A DNA stretch of 40,194 nt from Candidatus Methanosuratincola sp. (lineage in GTDB: Archaea > Thermoproteota > Methanomethylicia > Methanomethylicales > Methanomethylicaceae), in the NCBI GenBank assembly GCA_014361455.1, contig JACIVP010000011.1:1-40194 (forward strand), read 5' to 3'. Positions 23,706-32,325 of the stretch are shown here, piece after piece. The notes under the pieces were generated by a model. It was not told the origin of the DNA. It was given only the letters and a program-made list of their open reading frames with translations, and made no database searches. Position 1 is the stretch's first letter. Each line of letters begins with the position of its first letter. The position numbers and the translations under genes are program-made.

Positions 23706-24527
23706 GTGAATGGCTTGGACCTGACCTTTCCTGAGATATCTGGCAGGATGTACGCATCTAAAGTCAACGCCACGTTGCCTTGGCAGGTGGCTTTCTATGA
23801 TCCGGGTCCACCCCCAATCGTGGCAGAAGCCCTAACCGGCACCCGCAGGTGGGAACTCTTACAGGGGCTCGTCAAGCTCATGGACATACGCCAGAATCTC
23901 GATGCCAGAACCATACTCGTTTCGCCAAAGAGAAGGCTTGGGGTCGATGACGTCCGCCTCGCGACCTCTTTTGGGATATATGTGGTGCTTTATGGCGATC
24001 CAGAAGGGCTGCGCCTCGCCTCCAAGGGCACGGGGGTGGGGGATGTCAACGCTAGGGCTATATCCGCCATTTTGAAAAGTAAAAACAGAAGGGTCGCGTC
24101 AGAATGCAGGGATGCGATCATGTCGCTGCTCAAGGAGAAATGGCTCACTCATGGGGAACTCGTGTCAGAGCTCCAGCTCTCCTTTGATCCTGGGACAATT
24201 ACACACCAGCTCAGGTCCCTCACCAGGGCGGGGGTAGTGCAGGCACTCGGGCGGACCGAGAAGGGGGAGGGCGTGTACGGCATCCCAGAGATCCCATACC
24301 CGGTTAGGGGCGATCTCTCTAGGGCGTCAAAGCAGAGGCATCTGAAGGGCGCAATAATCGCGGCACTGGCCTCCGCGGGTCGCCCTCTCACTTCTTATGA
24401 AATTAGTGAAAGACTAAAAGTCAGCAAGCACCAGATTAGATCTTTGCTAAAAATATTGTCAAAAGAGAGTAAAGTAATAAGGATTAGGCATGGATGGGCT
24501 CTTTCAGGAGAAGACATTTTAACTTAA
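23706..24527 (+). CDS. DNA-binding protein with two winged-helix domains
   Basis: A 273-residue protein. Residues 1-130 form an alpha/beta-looking domain I do not recognise (TARTILVSPKRRLGV-like strands, DVRLATSFGIYVVLYGDPEG). Residues about 133-195 look like a winged helix (AIMSLLKEKWLTHGELVSEL, then TITHQLRSLTRAGVV). Residues 215-268 look like a second one (AIIAALASAGRPLTSYEISE, HQIRSLLKILSKES). The start is a GTG at 23706; a TATA-like ATTATATTA about 25 bases upstream suggests a nearly leaderless message. A single-domain regulator of its neighbours is possible. Double winged-helix proteins also include the WhiP/Cdt1-like factors linked to archaeal origins, and the origin-like island next door makes this worth testing. 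Identity remains unknown. Confidence 0.65.
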   Translation: MNGLDLTFPEISGRMYASKVNATLPWQVAFYDPGPPPIVAEALTGTRRWELLQGLVKLMDIRQNLDARTILVSPKRRLGVDDVRLATSFGIYVVLYGDPEGLRLASKGTGVGDVNARAISAILKSKNRRVASECRDAIMSLLKEKWLTHGELVSELQLSFDPGTITHQLRSLTRAGVVQALGRTEKGEGVYGIPEIPYPVRGDLSRASKQRHLKGAIIAALASAGRPLTSYEISERLKVSKHQIRSLLKILSKESKVIRIRHGWALSGEDILT

Positions 24528-24664
24528 TTTTTTCAGTCATAGAATTCATGCACATCATCCGTTGCAAATGATAAAAATTTTTTTAAGACAATTACTCCCA
24601 ATAAAAATCCCAAAGCTTAAAAAATAACTTTACAGGAAATAATTGAACATGTGTGTGCAAATTT

Positions 24665-25459
24665 ATGATGCCCGTCCATATCAACGACATATACTATGAT
24701 CCAGAAAAGCAGTTCTGTGGGATGTATATCGCCTCAAAAGCATCTATGCCAGACTTTGACCCTACAATCGAGCTCCTGAATATTTTGAACAAGAATAAGG
24801 TCTGCTTATTGAGCATATCTTCACATAGAAGCGAAGATGTTGTTCATAATTTCATAATACTTGACCTAACAGACAAGTCAAAATTAAAAGAAAATATGAT
24901 TAAAAATATACATGAAATATTCGGATCTAGGCTGGTATATTTTGAGTGCGCAGAGTCTGGTGTTCCCGGGCTGATCTACAACGTGAACGGGTATCCAGTG
25001 ATACTGAATGTCTCTGGCCACCCAATGCAGGTGGCAGCGATGACGACTTCAGGATGGAAGAACCTCGTGATAGGCATGATCAGGAGATACAAGGGCGATG
25101 CTACCCTGATGCTTTGGAACATGGGCAATGACTTCGGCGAGGCACACGGGAAGTTCCTTCTTGAGATAAAGAACCTGAGCGACAAGAACCGCATAATGAT
25201 TGGGCTAGCCGTGCTCCAGGCACTGGGCTGGGGGAAGTTCGATCTCGCCGAGTGCGACGAGTTCGGAAAAGTTGTGGTCATAAGGGCGACCGAGAACTTC
25301 GAAGAGCTAATCACCCGGGAGCTGCTCGAATATGAGAACCGTTTTCTCCTTGGCTTCTTTGTTGGCCTGGTGAGCAGAGTCTTTGACAAGGCATGCAGGG
25401 GCACCGAAGTCAAGTGCATCAAGCTTGGTGATCCATACTGCGAGTTCTTGATCAAGTGA
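24665..25459 (+). CDS. V4R-domain protein
   Basis: A 264-residue protein ending in a V4R (4-vinyl reductase-like) domain. The C-terminal signature VKCIKLGDPYCEFLI (about residues 248-262) follows a helical region with FVGLVSRVF. Residues 10-100 resemble an ACT-like regulatory domain (ELLNILNKNKVCLLSISSHR). V4R domains bind hydrophobic small molecules or sense ligands; in anaerobic archaea they occur near regulators and methyltransferase genes. The start could be ATG 24665, ATG 24668 or GTG 24653; none has a clear ribosome binding site, so a leaderless message is likely. It converges with the marker-8 gene, with stop codons almost touching. Confidence 0.75.
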   Translation: MMPVHINDIYYDPEKQFCGMYIASKASMPDFDPTIELLNILNKNKVCLLSISSHRSEDVVHNFIILDLTDKSKLKENMIKNIHEIFGSRLVYFECAESGVPGLIYNVNGYPVILNVSGHPMQVAAMTTSGWKNLVIGMIRRYKGDATLMLWNMGNDFGEAHGKFLLEIKNLSDKNRIMIGLAVLQALGWGKFDLAECDEFGKVVVIRATENFEELITRELLEYENRFLLGFFVGLVSRVFDKACRGTEVKCIKLGDPYCEFLIK

Positions 25460-26320
25460 TCACACGAGGGGATCAGGGCATTTTTCCGATGCGTATGGGA
25501 TCCTCTCGACTTTGATAAGGAAGCGCTGCTTGCTCGCCCTCACCTTCTCGAGGACGAGGCATTTTCCCCTCTCAGTGAAAGCGAATACGGGCACTGCCGA
25601 ACCTGCTTGGAGCAGCGCCTTCTCTGCAGCCGCTGCCCTGATCCACTTGGATGCGCAGCCTGAGGCGAGGTCCGCGACCTCAGCCATCTCATATGCGCCC
25701 TCCTTTCCGATCCCGGTCAAGTGCACCCCGAATATGAGCGCGTCTGGGTGTTTCGACCTGATCCTCCTGCCATCGATCGGGTCGGTTATCGTTACTGCAA
25801 CATTTGAATAGCCCTGCAGGTACGCGCGGTCCGTGCCATCGACTTGGTCGATTTTCGCATCATCCATGTTCAGCACAACCCCACCGAGTGCCTCGATCCT
25901 CTTCATGAGCTTTGGGATGGGCGATGTGGCGACCAGACCTGACATCCTCCCGCCTATACCCTGGACGAGATCCGGGTTCGTGGCAATCACCGTCCCTGCA
26001 CCCTCACAGACGATCACGGCTGCGCCGAGCATACCTGACCGCAGCCCTTGGCTTATAATCTCAGACGCGCCAAATGTTACAAAGTCTTGGGTGGACTCGA
26101 GCAACCGGTTCTCGGTGCACATCCCGTACGAACTGATCCTGCTCTCTATGTTGCTTCGGACTTTCTCCGGGCTGATGACATCAACCGGGGTGGAGAACTT
26201 CTTCGCGAGCGGGCATTCCCTTATAATCGGTGGCCCAACCTCGATCACCATCCCTTTTCTGACGACAACGCGCGATCGACCGATCGCTTCCAGTATGTGC
26301 TCATCCTGATCAGGCATCAT
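25460..26320 (-). CDS. putative methanogenesis marker protein 8 (DUF2099)
   Basis: A roughly 286-residue protein matching methanogenesis marker 8. The opening DEHILEAIGRSRVVVRKGMV, followed by EVGPPIIRECPL, is characteristic, as are EGAGTVIATNPDLVQGIGGR and the GIGKEGAYEMAEVADL segment. The family is nearly confined to organisms with methyl-CoM reductase and their relatives; its biochemical role is not known to me. Adjacent ATGs at 26320 and 26317 begin right before the conserved region. The longer frame from GTG 26341 has AAAGG three bases ahead and cannot be excluded. No other marker or mcr gene is in the window. Its presence suggests a methanogen, an alkane oxidiser or a lineage derived from one. 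Confidence 0.85.
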   Translation of the reverse strand: MMPDQDEHILEAIGRSRVVVRKGMVIEVGPPIIRECPLAKKFSTPVDVISPEKVRSNIESRISSYGMCTENRLLESTQDFVTFGASEIISQGLRSGMLGAAVIVCEGAGTVIATNPDLVQGIGGRMSGLVATSPIPKLMKRIEALGGVVLNMDDAKIDQVDGTDRAYLQGYSNVAVTITDPIDGRRIRSKHPDALIFGVHLTGIGKEGAYEMAEVADLASGCASKWIRAAAAEKALLQAGSAVPVFAFTERGKCLVLEKVRASKQRFLIKVERIPYASEKCPDPLV

Positions 26321-26508
26321 TATATCGAAAAGTTGATACACGCCTTTGGGTAATATCTCTTTTGCCGATGAAGATAGTCATGCAAACCGATGGGAAAGAT
26401 GAGGGCCCCTAGGGTATCTGAGGCGTCTCCCATGCTATCCATGAACCTGCAACTGGGGCGGATTCCACCCCACCCATTCTGGCTTAGAATGCTTCATGTA
26501 AACTATGC

Positions 26509-26688
26509 TCAAACGCGATGTCTAGACTCTGCTTCGCTCTTCAGCAGGTACCGTATTACATAGTCCATGGTCTTCCTCCGACCGTCTTGGCTGTCTTGGA
26601 ACCTCAGCGTCTTCTGGAGTTCCAGCAGGCTGATGTATGTATCCTCCTTTACCCTGATAAGAAATGTCCTCTCTGGCAAAAAGTCCAC
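26509..26688 (-). CDS. small protein, probably ribbon-helix-helix
   Basis: A 59-codon frame 12 bases downstream of the pyrophosphatase stop, on the same strand. It reads PERTFLIRVKEDTYISLLEL, then QKTLRFQ, then GRRKTMDYVIRYLLKSEAE: a short strand, a helix, a turn and a second helix in the pattern of ribbon-helix-helix (MetJ/Arc, CopG-like) DNA-binding proteins. GTG at 26688 gives the longest frame. A TTG at 26679 is an attractive alternative because AGGTGG lies five bases before it. It may be an antitoxin-like or local regulator cotranscribed with hppA; no toxin gene is adjacent. The composition is strongly coding-like, but the family is not proven. Confidence 0.6.
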   Translation of the reverse strand: MDFLPERTFLIRVKEDTYISLLELQKTLRFQDSQDGRRKTMDYVIRYLLKSEAESRHRV

Positions 26689-26700
26689 CTGTAAAAAAGA

Positions 26701-28761
26701 TTAGAGTATAGAGTACATAAGGATTAATGCGATGAAGAGTATCGAGATCGTGTTCATCACTTTGATGAGCGGGTTGATCGCTGGACCTGCCGTGTCTTTG
26801 AATGGATCGCCGACCGTGTCGCCAACGACTGCTGCCGCGTGGGCAGGGCTCTTCTTTCCGCCGAAGTTGCCGAGCTCGATGTACTTCTTGGCATTGTCCC
26901 ACATGGCTCCGCCAGTCGTCATGAGGAGCGCAAGCAGTAGCCCTGAGAGGATGACCCCCATGAGCATGCCTCCGAGCGCCCTTTCATTAAGCAGGAACCC
27001 GACCAGCAGCGGTGAGAGTATCGCAATCAGCGCAGGCATTGCCAACTCCTTCAGCGCTGCCCTTGTGACTATGTCTACAGCCTTTCCGTAGTCAGGCTTG
27101 GCGGTCCCCTCCATGATGCCCTTAATCTCTCGGAACTGCCTCCTGACTTCCTCGACGATCTGGAATGCTGCTCTGCCCACAGCCGTCATCAGCATCGAAG
27201 CGAACAAGAAGGGTATCGCTGCGCCTATGAGGAGCCCTGTCAGTACAAACGGGTCCTCGATCGAGAGGACCACAGACCCTACCCTGTTCACAATCTCGTT
27301 CTTGTATGCTGCGAAGAGTGAGAGGGCAGCGAGCGCCGCAGATCCGATCGCATAACCCTTGGTCACAGCTTTGGTTGTGTTGCCGACCGCGTCAAGTGGG
27401 TCGGTCACATCGCGGACTTCCTTCGGAAGGTTTGCCATTTCTGCGATCCCGCCTGCGTTGTCGGTTATCGGTCCATAGGCATCGATCGAGACGATCATCC
27501 CGGTCGTGGATAGCATCGCGGCTGCTGCTATCGAGATCCCGTAGACGCCCATCTCCGGAGATGACGCACCTCCGGCGACGAAGTAGGAGACAAGTATGCC
27601 TGCAACAATCACTATTACAGGGAGGAACGTGCTCCGCATGCCCATCCCGAGACCGGCGATTATGTTCGTTCCAGCCCCTGTCTTGGACGCCTCAGAGACG
27701 AAGAGCACAGGCTTGTGCGAGTATGAGGTGAAGTAGTCGGTTATAACGACCATGCAACCCATCACGATAAGCCCAACGATCGAACACAGGAAGATGCCGA
27801 GATCCCCTTCCATTAAGTAGTGGCTCACCAGGTAGAACATGACTGCCGAGACGACCGACGTTACCGCCAGCCCTTTGTAGAGGGCGTTCATTATCTTGCC
27901 ATCTTTGCCAAGCTTTACAAAGAATGTTCCGATGACGGTCGCGAAGATCGCCATCGCCCCGATTACGAGTGGGAGCGATATCCCGCCCATTCCAAACTTG
28001 GCGAAGACGGCAGGGGATGATGCCAGTAGCATTGCTGCGAGCGCGGTGACGACATACGTCTCGAACAAGTCCGCGCCCATCCCTGCGCAGTCTCCGACAG
28101 CGTCCCCTACATTGTCTGCGATCACGGCGGGGTTCCTTGGGTCGTCCTCAGGTATCCCTGCCTCGACCTTGCCGACCAAGTCTGCCCCGACGTCTGCCGC
28201 CTTTGTGTAGATTCCGCCCCCAACCCTTGCGAAGAGACTGATCAGGCATGCGCCAAACCCAAACCCAACGAGCAGGTTGGCGTCGCCGAAGAGGATGTAG
28301 AAGACCGTAAGACCGATGAGCGCGAGGCCTACGATCGAAAATCCGGAAACTGCCCCGCCCTTGAATGCAAGTGCGAGCGCGGGCTGCAGCCCCTGCTTTG
28401 CCTTGTTTGCGGTCCTGACGTTCCCCTGGGTGGTCATCTTCATGCCGACATACCCGCAGAAGGCTGAAAGGGCAGCACCGACGGCAAAGCCGAGCGCTGT
28501 CTGCCAGTTGATTGCCAGCAAAAGCGCTATGGCGATCACAGCAGCGAAGATGGCGACTGTCTTGTACTGACGGTTCAGGTAAGCATTGCCGCCTTCCCTG
28601 ATCGCCCTCGCTATCATCTTCATCTCATCGGTTCCTTCTTCTTCCTTCATCACACTCATCGCGAGGTACGCTGCATAAGCCAGTGCGACTACACCTGCCA
28701 CAAGCGGCAGTATTGTTTCCAAGCCAAGTCCGACCGTTAGAGGTGTCAACATTTCACTCAT
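26701..28761 (-). CDS. hppA: membrane-bound H+-translocating pyrophosphatase
   Basis: A 686-residue integral membrane pyrophosphatase with about 16 hydrophobic segments. It hydrolyses PPi in the cytoplasm and pumps protons outward. The substrate-site motif is [14 protein letters not shown], followed by [19 protein letters not shown] (about residues 213-231), where the usual second Asn of DNVGDN is Ala. The cation-selectivity segment reads [16 protein letters not shown]. Lys at the site where K+-dependent enzymes have Ala marks the K+-independent type. The DNAGGIAEM motif and the second metal-site loop [15 protein letters not shown] near the C-terminus are complete. The ATG at 28761 follows AAAGGGGGA. 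It probably drives energy conservation together with PPi-producing reactions. Confidence 0.96.
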   Translation of the reverse strand: MSEMLTPLTVGLGLETILPLVAGVVALAYAAYLAMSVMKEEEGTDEMKMIARAIREGGNAYLNRQYKTVAIFAAVIAIALLLAINWQTALGFAVGAALSAFCGYVGMKMTTQGNVRTANKAKQGLQPALALAFKGGAVSGFSIVGLALIGLTVFYILFGDANLLVGFGFGACLISLFARVGGGIYTKAADVGADLVGKVEAGIPEDDPRNPAVIADNVGDAVGDCAGMGADLFETYVVTALAAMLLASSPAVFAKFGMGGISLPLVIGAMAIFATVIGTFFVKLGKDGKIMNALYKGLAVTSVVSAVMFYLVSHYLMEGDLGIFLCSIVGLIVMGCMVVITDYFTSYSHKPVLFVSEASKTGAGTNIIAGLGMGMRSTFLPVIVIVAGILVSYFVAGGASSPEMGVYGISIAAAAMLSTTGMIVSIDAYGPITDNAGGIAEMANLPKEVRDVTDPLDAVGNTTKAVTKGYAIGSAALAALSLFAAYKNEIVNRVGSVVLSIEDPFVLTGLLIGAAIPFLFASMLMTAVGRAAFQIVEEVRRQFREIKGIMEGTAKPDYGKAVDIVTRAALKELAMPALIAILSPLLVGFLLNERALGGMLMGVILSGLLLALLMTTGGAMWDNAKKYIELGNFGGKKSPAHAAAVVGDTVGDPFKDTAGPAINPLIKVMNTISILFIALILMYSIL

Positions 28762-28889
28762 CAGTTTGTCCCCCTTTCCTTGATGTTAATGGAGTGATTC
28801 AGGCGGGCGATATTTAAGCGATTCGATGAGCTAAACTGCTTACTGCAATGGGAGAGATGAAAAGAAGCGGAGCAGAGGTGTGTCGCGCC

Positions 28890-30500
28890 TCATTCGACTG
28901 GGATGTACGTGACTTTGCAGCTGCCTTCCTTGAGCGCAAGTACGATCCGCTTCATCCATTTTTCGTCCTCTTCCGGGAAGTCGGTCCTGTAGTGGGCCCC
29001 CCTGCTCTCTTCCCTGAGCATCGCAGAGATCGCGGTAACTTCTGCCATGTCGAGCATCATCTGGACGGATGTCGAGTCAAGGCTGCTTTCCGCACTTATC
29101 CCGCCTTCCCTGATCTTGTTGAATGTCGCAAGCGCCTCCTGCAGGCCGCTCGAGCCCCTCATTATCCCGACATCTCTCCACATCGTTTCCCTAATGGTGC
29201 TGATCGCTTCTTTTGCCTGAGTTTTGCCTTCTCCTTTCTGGCATTGCGACTGGAGGCTCGTTCTGAACGCCTCCGGGGCGGCATGATCGACCGTGCTGGC
29301 ATACATTGACGCTGCCATGCCCGACCTGAATCCGAACGCTATTGCCGCTGCGAATGCGTTTCCGCCTACCCTGTTGGCGCCATGCGGACCTCCCACCGAT
29401 TCGCCTGCAGCATAGAGCCCCTGAACCGATGTGGCGCCGTTGATGTCCGTCCTTATGCCGCCCATCATGAAGTGGGCATAGGGCGAGATCGGGATCTTTT
29501 CTGTCCTCAACGGGACCCTCCTTGACTCGAGATCCATGACTGCCGACTTTAGCGCATGGTCCGAGTCGAGATCGCTGTCCTTAATGCGCCGACAGTCCAA
29601 GAAGACCCCCCTCCCGCTGCCGTCTCCCTGCATCTCCTTCGCTATCAGTATCGAGAACGCATCCCTGGTCATCTTCCAAGGCTCGTTTATCCCGTGCTTT
29701 TTGAAGATCGAGCGCCCTTCCTCGTCCAGAACGTCCCCGCCGTACCTCATGAGCGGCGGATAGTCTATGAAGAGTCTAGGGAGCCCCTCCCCAAAGACCA
29801 TCATAGGGTAGAACTGGACGAACTCCATGTCCACAAGCTCGGCCCCCGCCCTGAACGCGAGGCTGCAGCCGTAGCCGGAGGAGCCTGCAGGCATCAGCGT
29901 CTTGGAGTAAATCTCCCCGGATCCTCCTGTAGCCAGCACGGTCGCCTTTGCCTTCACTAGGATCTGCTCTCCGGTATCGGTCCTCGCGCCCAAGGCACCA
30001 ACTGCCCGATCCCCTTCCTTGACAATTTCGGTAACCATTGCCCTCTCCAGGAACGAGATACCAAGGCCCTGGGCTGCTGACCTGAGCACCCTCTGCAGTG
30101 CCGTTGCCTTCCCCTTCATGTAGTATGATCTCTGCTTCGAGTGTCCTGGCATTGGGTACGCCTTGATCTCGCCGCCCTCCTCCTCAAACTCCACCCCAAG
30201 CTCGAGTAGGCGGGAAAAATACTTCGAGATGTCTGCGACCATTGTCTTTGCAAGCTTCTTGTCGTTGATCATGCGCCCTCCGCGGAGTGTGTCCTGGTAA
30301 TGCAGGTCTATACTGTCGCTTGGATCACCGAAAGGAGTCACAGCCGAGAGTATCCCTGCTGCCACAGCGGTTGTGTTCGCGCCACCGACTAGTGTCTTTG
30401 TCACTATTGTAGTCTTGGAGAGGTCCGATGCAGAGGAGATCGCTGCGCAAAGACCCGCTAGCCCGCCGCCAATAACGAGAACGTCGGTTTCTAGTTCCAA
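28890..30500 (-). CDS. FAD-dependent oxidoreductase, fumarate reductase flavoprotein-like
   Basis: A roughly 536-residue flavoprotein of the SdhA/FrdA/TfrA family. It has the FAD dinucleotide loop VIGGGLAGLCAAISS at the N-terminus, ATGGSGEIYSKT, the GANRVGGNAFAAA flavin motif near residue 375 and the C-terminal RGAHYRTDFPEEDEKWM catalytic region. The His that usually binds FAD covalently (in a 'SHT..A.GG' segment) is not present; the segment reads GGANTTAVAAGI, so FAD is probably noncovalent. No iron-sulfur or anchor subunit is adjacent. A thiol:fumarate reductase or aspartate-oxidase-like role is possible. GGTGGG just ahead favours the TTG at 30500; TTG 30512 or GTG 30509 are alternatives. 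It follows the MoaD-like gene. Confidence 0.8.
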   Translation of the reverse strand: MELETDVLVIGGGLAGLCAAISSASDLSKTTIVTKTLVGGANTTAVAAGILSAVTPFGDPSDSIDLHYQDTLRGGRMINDKKLAKTMVADISKYFSRLLELGVEFEEEGGEIKAYPMPGHSKQRSYYMKGKATALQRVLRSAAQGLGISFLERAMVTEIVKEGDRAVGALGARTDTGEQILVKAKATVLATGGSGEIYSKTLMPAGSSGYGCSLAFRAGAELVDMEFVQFYPMMVFGEGLPRLFIDYPPLMRYGGDVLDEEGRSIFKKHGINEPWKMTRDAFSILIAKEMQGDGSGRGVFLDCRRIKDSDLDSDHALKSAVMDLESRRVPLRTEKIPISPYAHFMMGGIRTDINGATSVQGLYAAGESVGGPHGANRVGGNAFAAAIAFGFRSGMAASMYASTVDHAAPEAFRTSLQSQCQKGEGKTQAKEAISTIRETMWRDVGIMRGSSGLQEALATFNKIREGGISAESSLDSTSVQMMLDMAEVTAISAMLREESRGAHYRTDFPEEDEKWMKRIVLALKEGSCKVTYIPVE

Positions 30501-30549
30501 GCTGCCCACCAATTATTTTTTATTTGTTTATTTGCCCCTGATCAGCCCA

Positions 30550-30834
30550 TCATCCCCCAAATGGGGGTAGCCCAATGAGGACCTCTGATCCATCAGAGAT
30601 CGGCTTATTCATGTCCGATTTGGAGAGGAGGGCCCCATTCAGCGTTATCATTATCCCCTGCTCGATCTCCGAGTCGGTCAGGAGGCACTTTATCCTGTCC
30701 CCGTATTTCTCGATCAGTGATCGGATCAGATCCTCGACCGTGGCGCCTTCCCTCAGTTGGATCTCCTCCTCCTTAACTCCTGTAGCATCCCTGAGGATGG
30801 AAAGGTACGAGACCTTGACCCGCAAGCTAGACAC
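30550..30834 (-). CDS. MoaD/ThiS-like ubiquitin-fold protein
   Basis: A 94-residue beta-grasp protein (RVKVSYLSILRDATG start, EGATVEDLIRSLIEKYGD middle) ending in exposed PPFGG, the Gly-Gly tail used for adenylation and thiocarboxylation or for protein conjugation (archaeal SAMPs). It is therefore a sulfur carrier for molybdopterin, thiamine or tungstopterin synthesis, or a protein modifier; the sequence alone cannot decide. It lies between fbp (upstream, 28-base gap) and the flavoprotein gene (downstream). The start is a GTG at 30834, or a TTG nine bases in; neither has a strong ribosome binding site. No E1-like partner is in the window. Confidence 0.82.
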   Translation of the reverse strand: MSSLRVKVSYLSILRDATGVKEEEIQLREGATVEDLIRSLIEKYGDRIKCLLTDSEIEQGIMITLNGALLSKSDMNKPISDGSEVLIGLPPFGG

Positions 30835-30862
30835 CAGCAGCTTTTTTGGGAAAGCCTACACG

Positions 30863-31960
30863 CTATGCCTCTTTTTTGCCCCTCGCCTTGAGCTTCTCCA
30901 GCACCTGGGGCATCGTTGTATACTCCATCTCCTCGGGTCCGAGCCGCTCGGGCATGAATGGGCCGTGCCTCCTCATGTAGTCCGCGATCTCGCATGCCTT
31001 TGCCCGGGTCATATCGAAGGCAGGGTCGTCGAATAGGTCAGAGGGCCCTGTGAGCTTGCCGTTCTTGATCTGGAAGCCTAGTGAGATGAGCCTTGGCGGA
31101 CCATCAAACCTAGTGCACCTCGCGTTCCGCTGTGCCACCGGCATTATCGGCCCGTAGTGGGATCCCCTCATCCATCCAGCCACGAGGTGCGGAAATGCGA
31201 AGGGTTCAAGGATCTCGCCGACCGCCGGGAGACCGTGCTGTGCCCTGACTATCGCGACAGGATCATCCTTCCCGACGTACCTTCCCGCAATGAGGCACAG
31301 TCTTGTGATGCTCACTTTCGAGGCTACAGTACCATCCTTCTTGCTGATCTTATTGAGGATGTACCTCCCTGTTGTCCCGATCAGCGCCAGGAGGTCGTAG
31401 GACTCCTCAGGCGTGTTGAGCTCGAAGGACGTGCCCTCCAAGACATCAAGAACATCGAACCTGAAGCCGTCGTGCATTGCCGGATCGATCACCAAGCCTG
31501 CGGACGAGAATGGATCCGCGAATACCTTGTAGAGCGGTAGGTTGAACGCCCCTGGCTCGGTTTTGTCGGCCATAAAGATGACGACAGGCTCGCTCTTCCT
31601 CTCTTCAAATTCAATCTCGGCATAGCCTGGACCAAGCCCTTTCAGGTTCCCAGAGAAGGCGTCACAGAGCAGGTCCTGCCCTGCGGCGTATAGCCCCAAG
31701 TCCTCGGCGACTTTGGCGCCCTTCTTGAAAGTCTCCCAAGCCATGTTGTGGATCTCCGAGTTGTCTTCGCCCTTTTTGTGAGTGATTATGAGCTCAAGAT
31801 CATCACCGCAATTCGTCACATAGAAGTCGCTTATTAGACCAGAATCCTTTGCATCACTCAGGGCATCCTGCGCAGCCTTTAGCTGCATCGGGTGCACAAC
31901 ATTGTGCCCTGCCAGCGAGCCTACGTCTGCCTTCAGCACGCTTAAAGTCGTCCTTACCAT
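30863..31960 (-). CDS. fbp: fructose 1,6-bisphosphate aldolase/phosphatase
   Basis: A roughly 365-residue class V enzyme, the archaeal bifunctional aldolase/phosphatase that makes fructose 6-phosphate from triose phosphates in gluconeogenesis. Family hallmarks are the N-terminal TTLSVLKADVGSLAGHNVVHP, GDDLELIITHKKG, the FMADKTEPGAFNLPLYK active-site segment and FDGPPRLISLGF. At least three Mg2+ ions are held by the conserved Asp residues, for example in KADVGS and FADP. The ATG at 31960 starts the family N-terminus; the GTG-rich extension to 31972 is unlikely. It is the first gene of a probable minus-strand unit with the MoaD-like and flavoprotein genes. The enzyme is typical of autotrophic or gluconeogenic archaea. 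Confidence 0.95.
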   Translation of the reverse strand: MVRTTLSVLKADVGSLAGHNVVHPMQLKAAQDALSDAKDSGLISDFYVTNCGDDLELIITHKKGEDNSEIHNMAWETFKKGAKVAEDLGLYAAGQDLLCDAFSGNLKGLGPGYAEIEFEERKSEPVVIFMADKTEPGAFNLPLYKVFADPFSSAGLVIDPAMHDGFRFDVLDVLEGTSFELNTPEESYDLLALIGTTGRYILNKISKKDGTVASKVSITRLCLIAGRYVGKDDPVAIVRAQHGLPAVGEILEPFAFPHLVAGWMRGSHYGPIMPVAQRNARCTRFDGPPRLISLGFQIKNGKLTGPSDLFDDPAFDMTRAKACEIADYMRRHGPFMPERLGPEEMEYTTMPQVLEKLKARGKKEA

Positions 31961-32070
31961 ATTTGACACCACTTCAGTTGATTATCTGCCTCTTATCTTA
32001 AAAATGCTGTTGTTGCCTCAGCGGAACCCTGCAGGATTTGCCGTATGTGATGGTATCTCGGATTATGTGA

Positions 32071-32325
32071 TTAGAACATGTGCAAGAGGCTGCCTATCAC
32101 AAGCATCATAATCACATATATCGCCAATGAGAAGTATGCCCAGTCCCGTCTCGAAAGGAAGTAGATCCCAGTCATTACAACCCGCATGAATGGCGTGAGT
32201 ATGAGCACGAGCACGCCAAGCCAGGTGATCTCCGGAGTCGTGAAGAAACCAATCAAAGTTATTGTGGCACCGGAAAAAACGCCTATGCGGAGAACCCAAG
32301 AGATGAGCGACTCGACCATCACCAT
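32071..32325 (-). CDS. DUF1634 membrane protein
   Basis: An 84-residue protein with three hydrophobic helices (WVLRIGVFSGATITLIGFF, ITWLGVLVLILTPFMRVV, YFSLAIYVIMMLVIGSLL). It matches DUF1634, whose members are usually encoded directly after a TauE/SafE transporter, as here: the ATG at 32325 overlaps the transporter stop by seven bases. It may be an accessory subunit of the exporter. The function is otherwise unknown. Confidence 0.8.
   Translation of the reverse strand: MVMVESLISWVLRIGVFSGATITLIGFFTTPEITWLGVLVLILTPFMRVVMTGIYFLSRRDWAYFSLAIYVIMMLVIGSLLHMF

Noticed and set aside
28848-29309. A 153-codon plus-strand open frame
   Set aside because: Antisense shadow of the flavoprotein C-terminus, which carries the conserved catalytic region.
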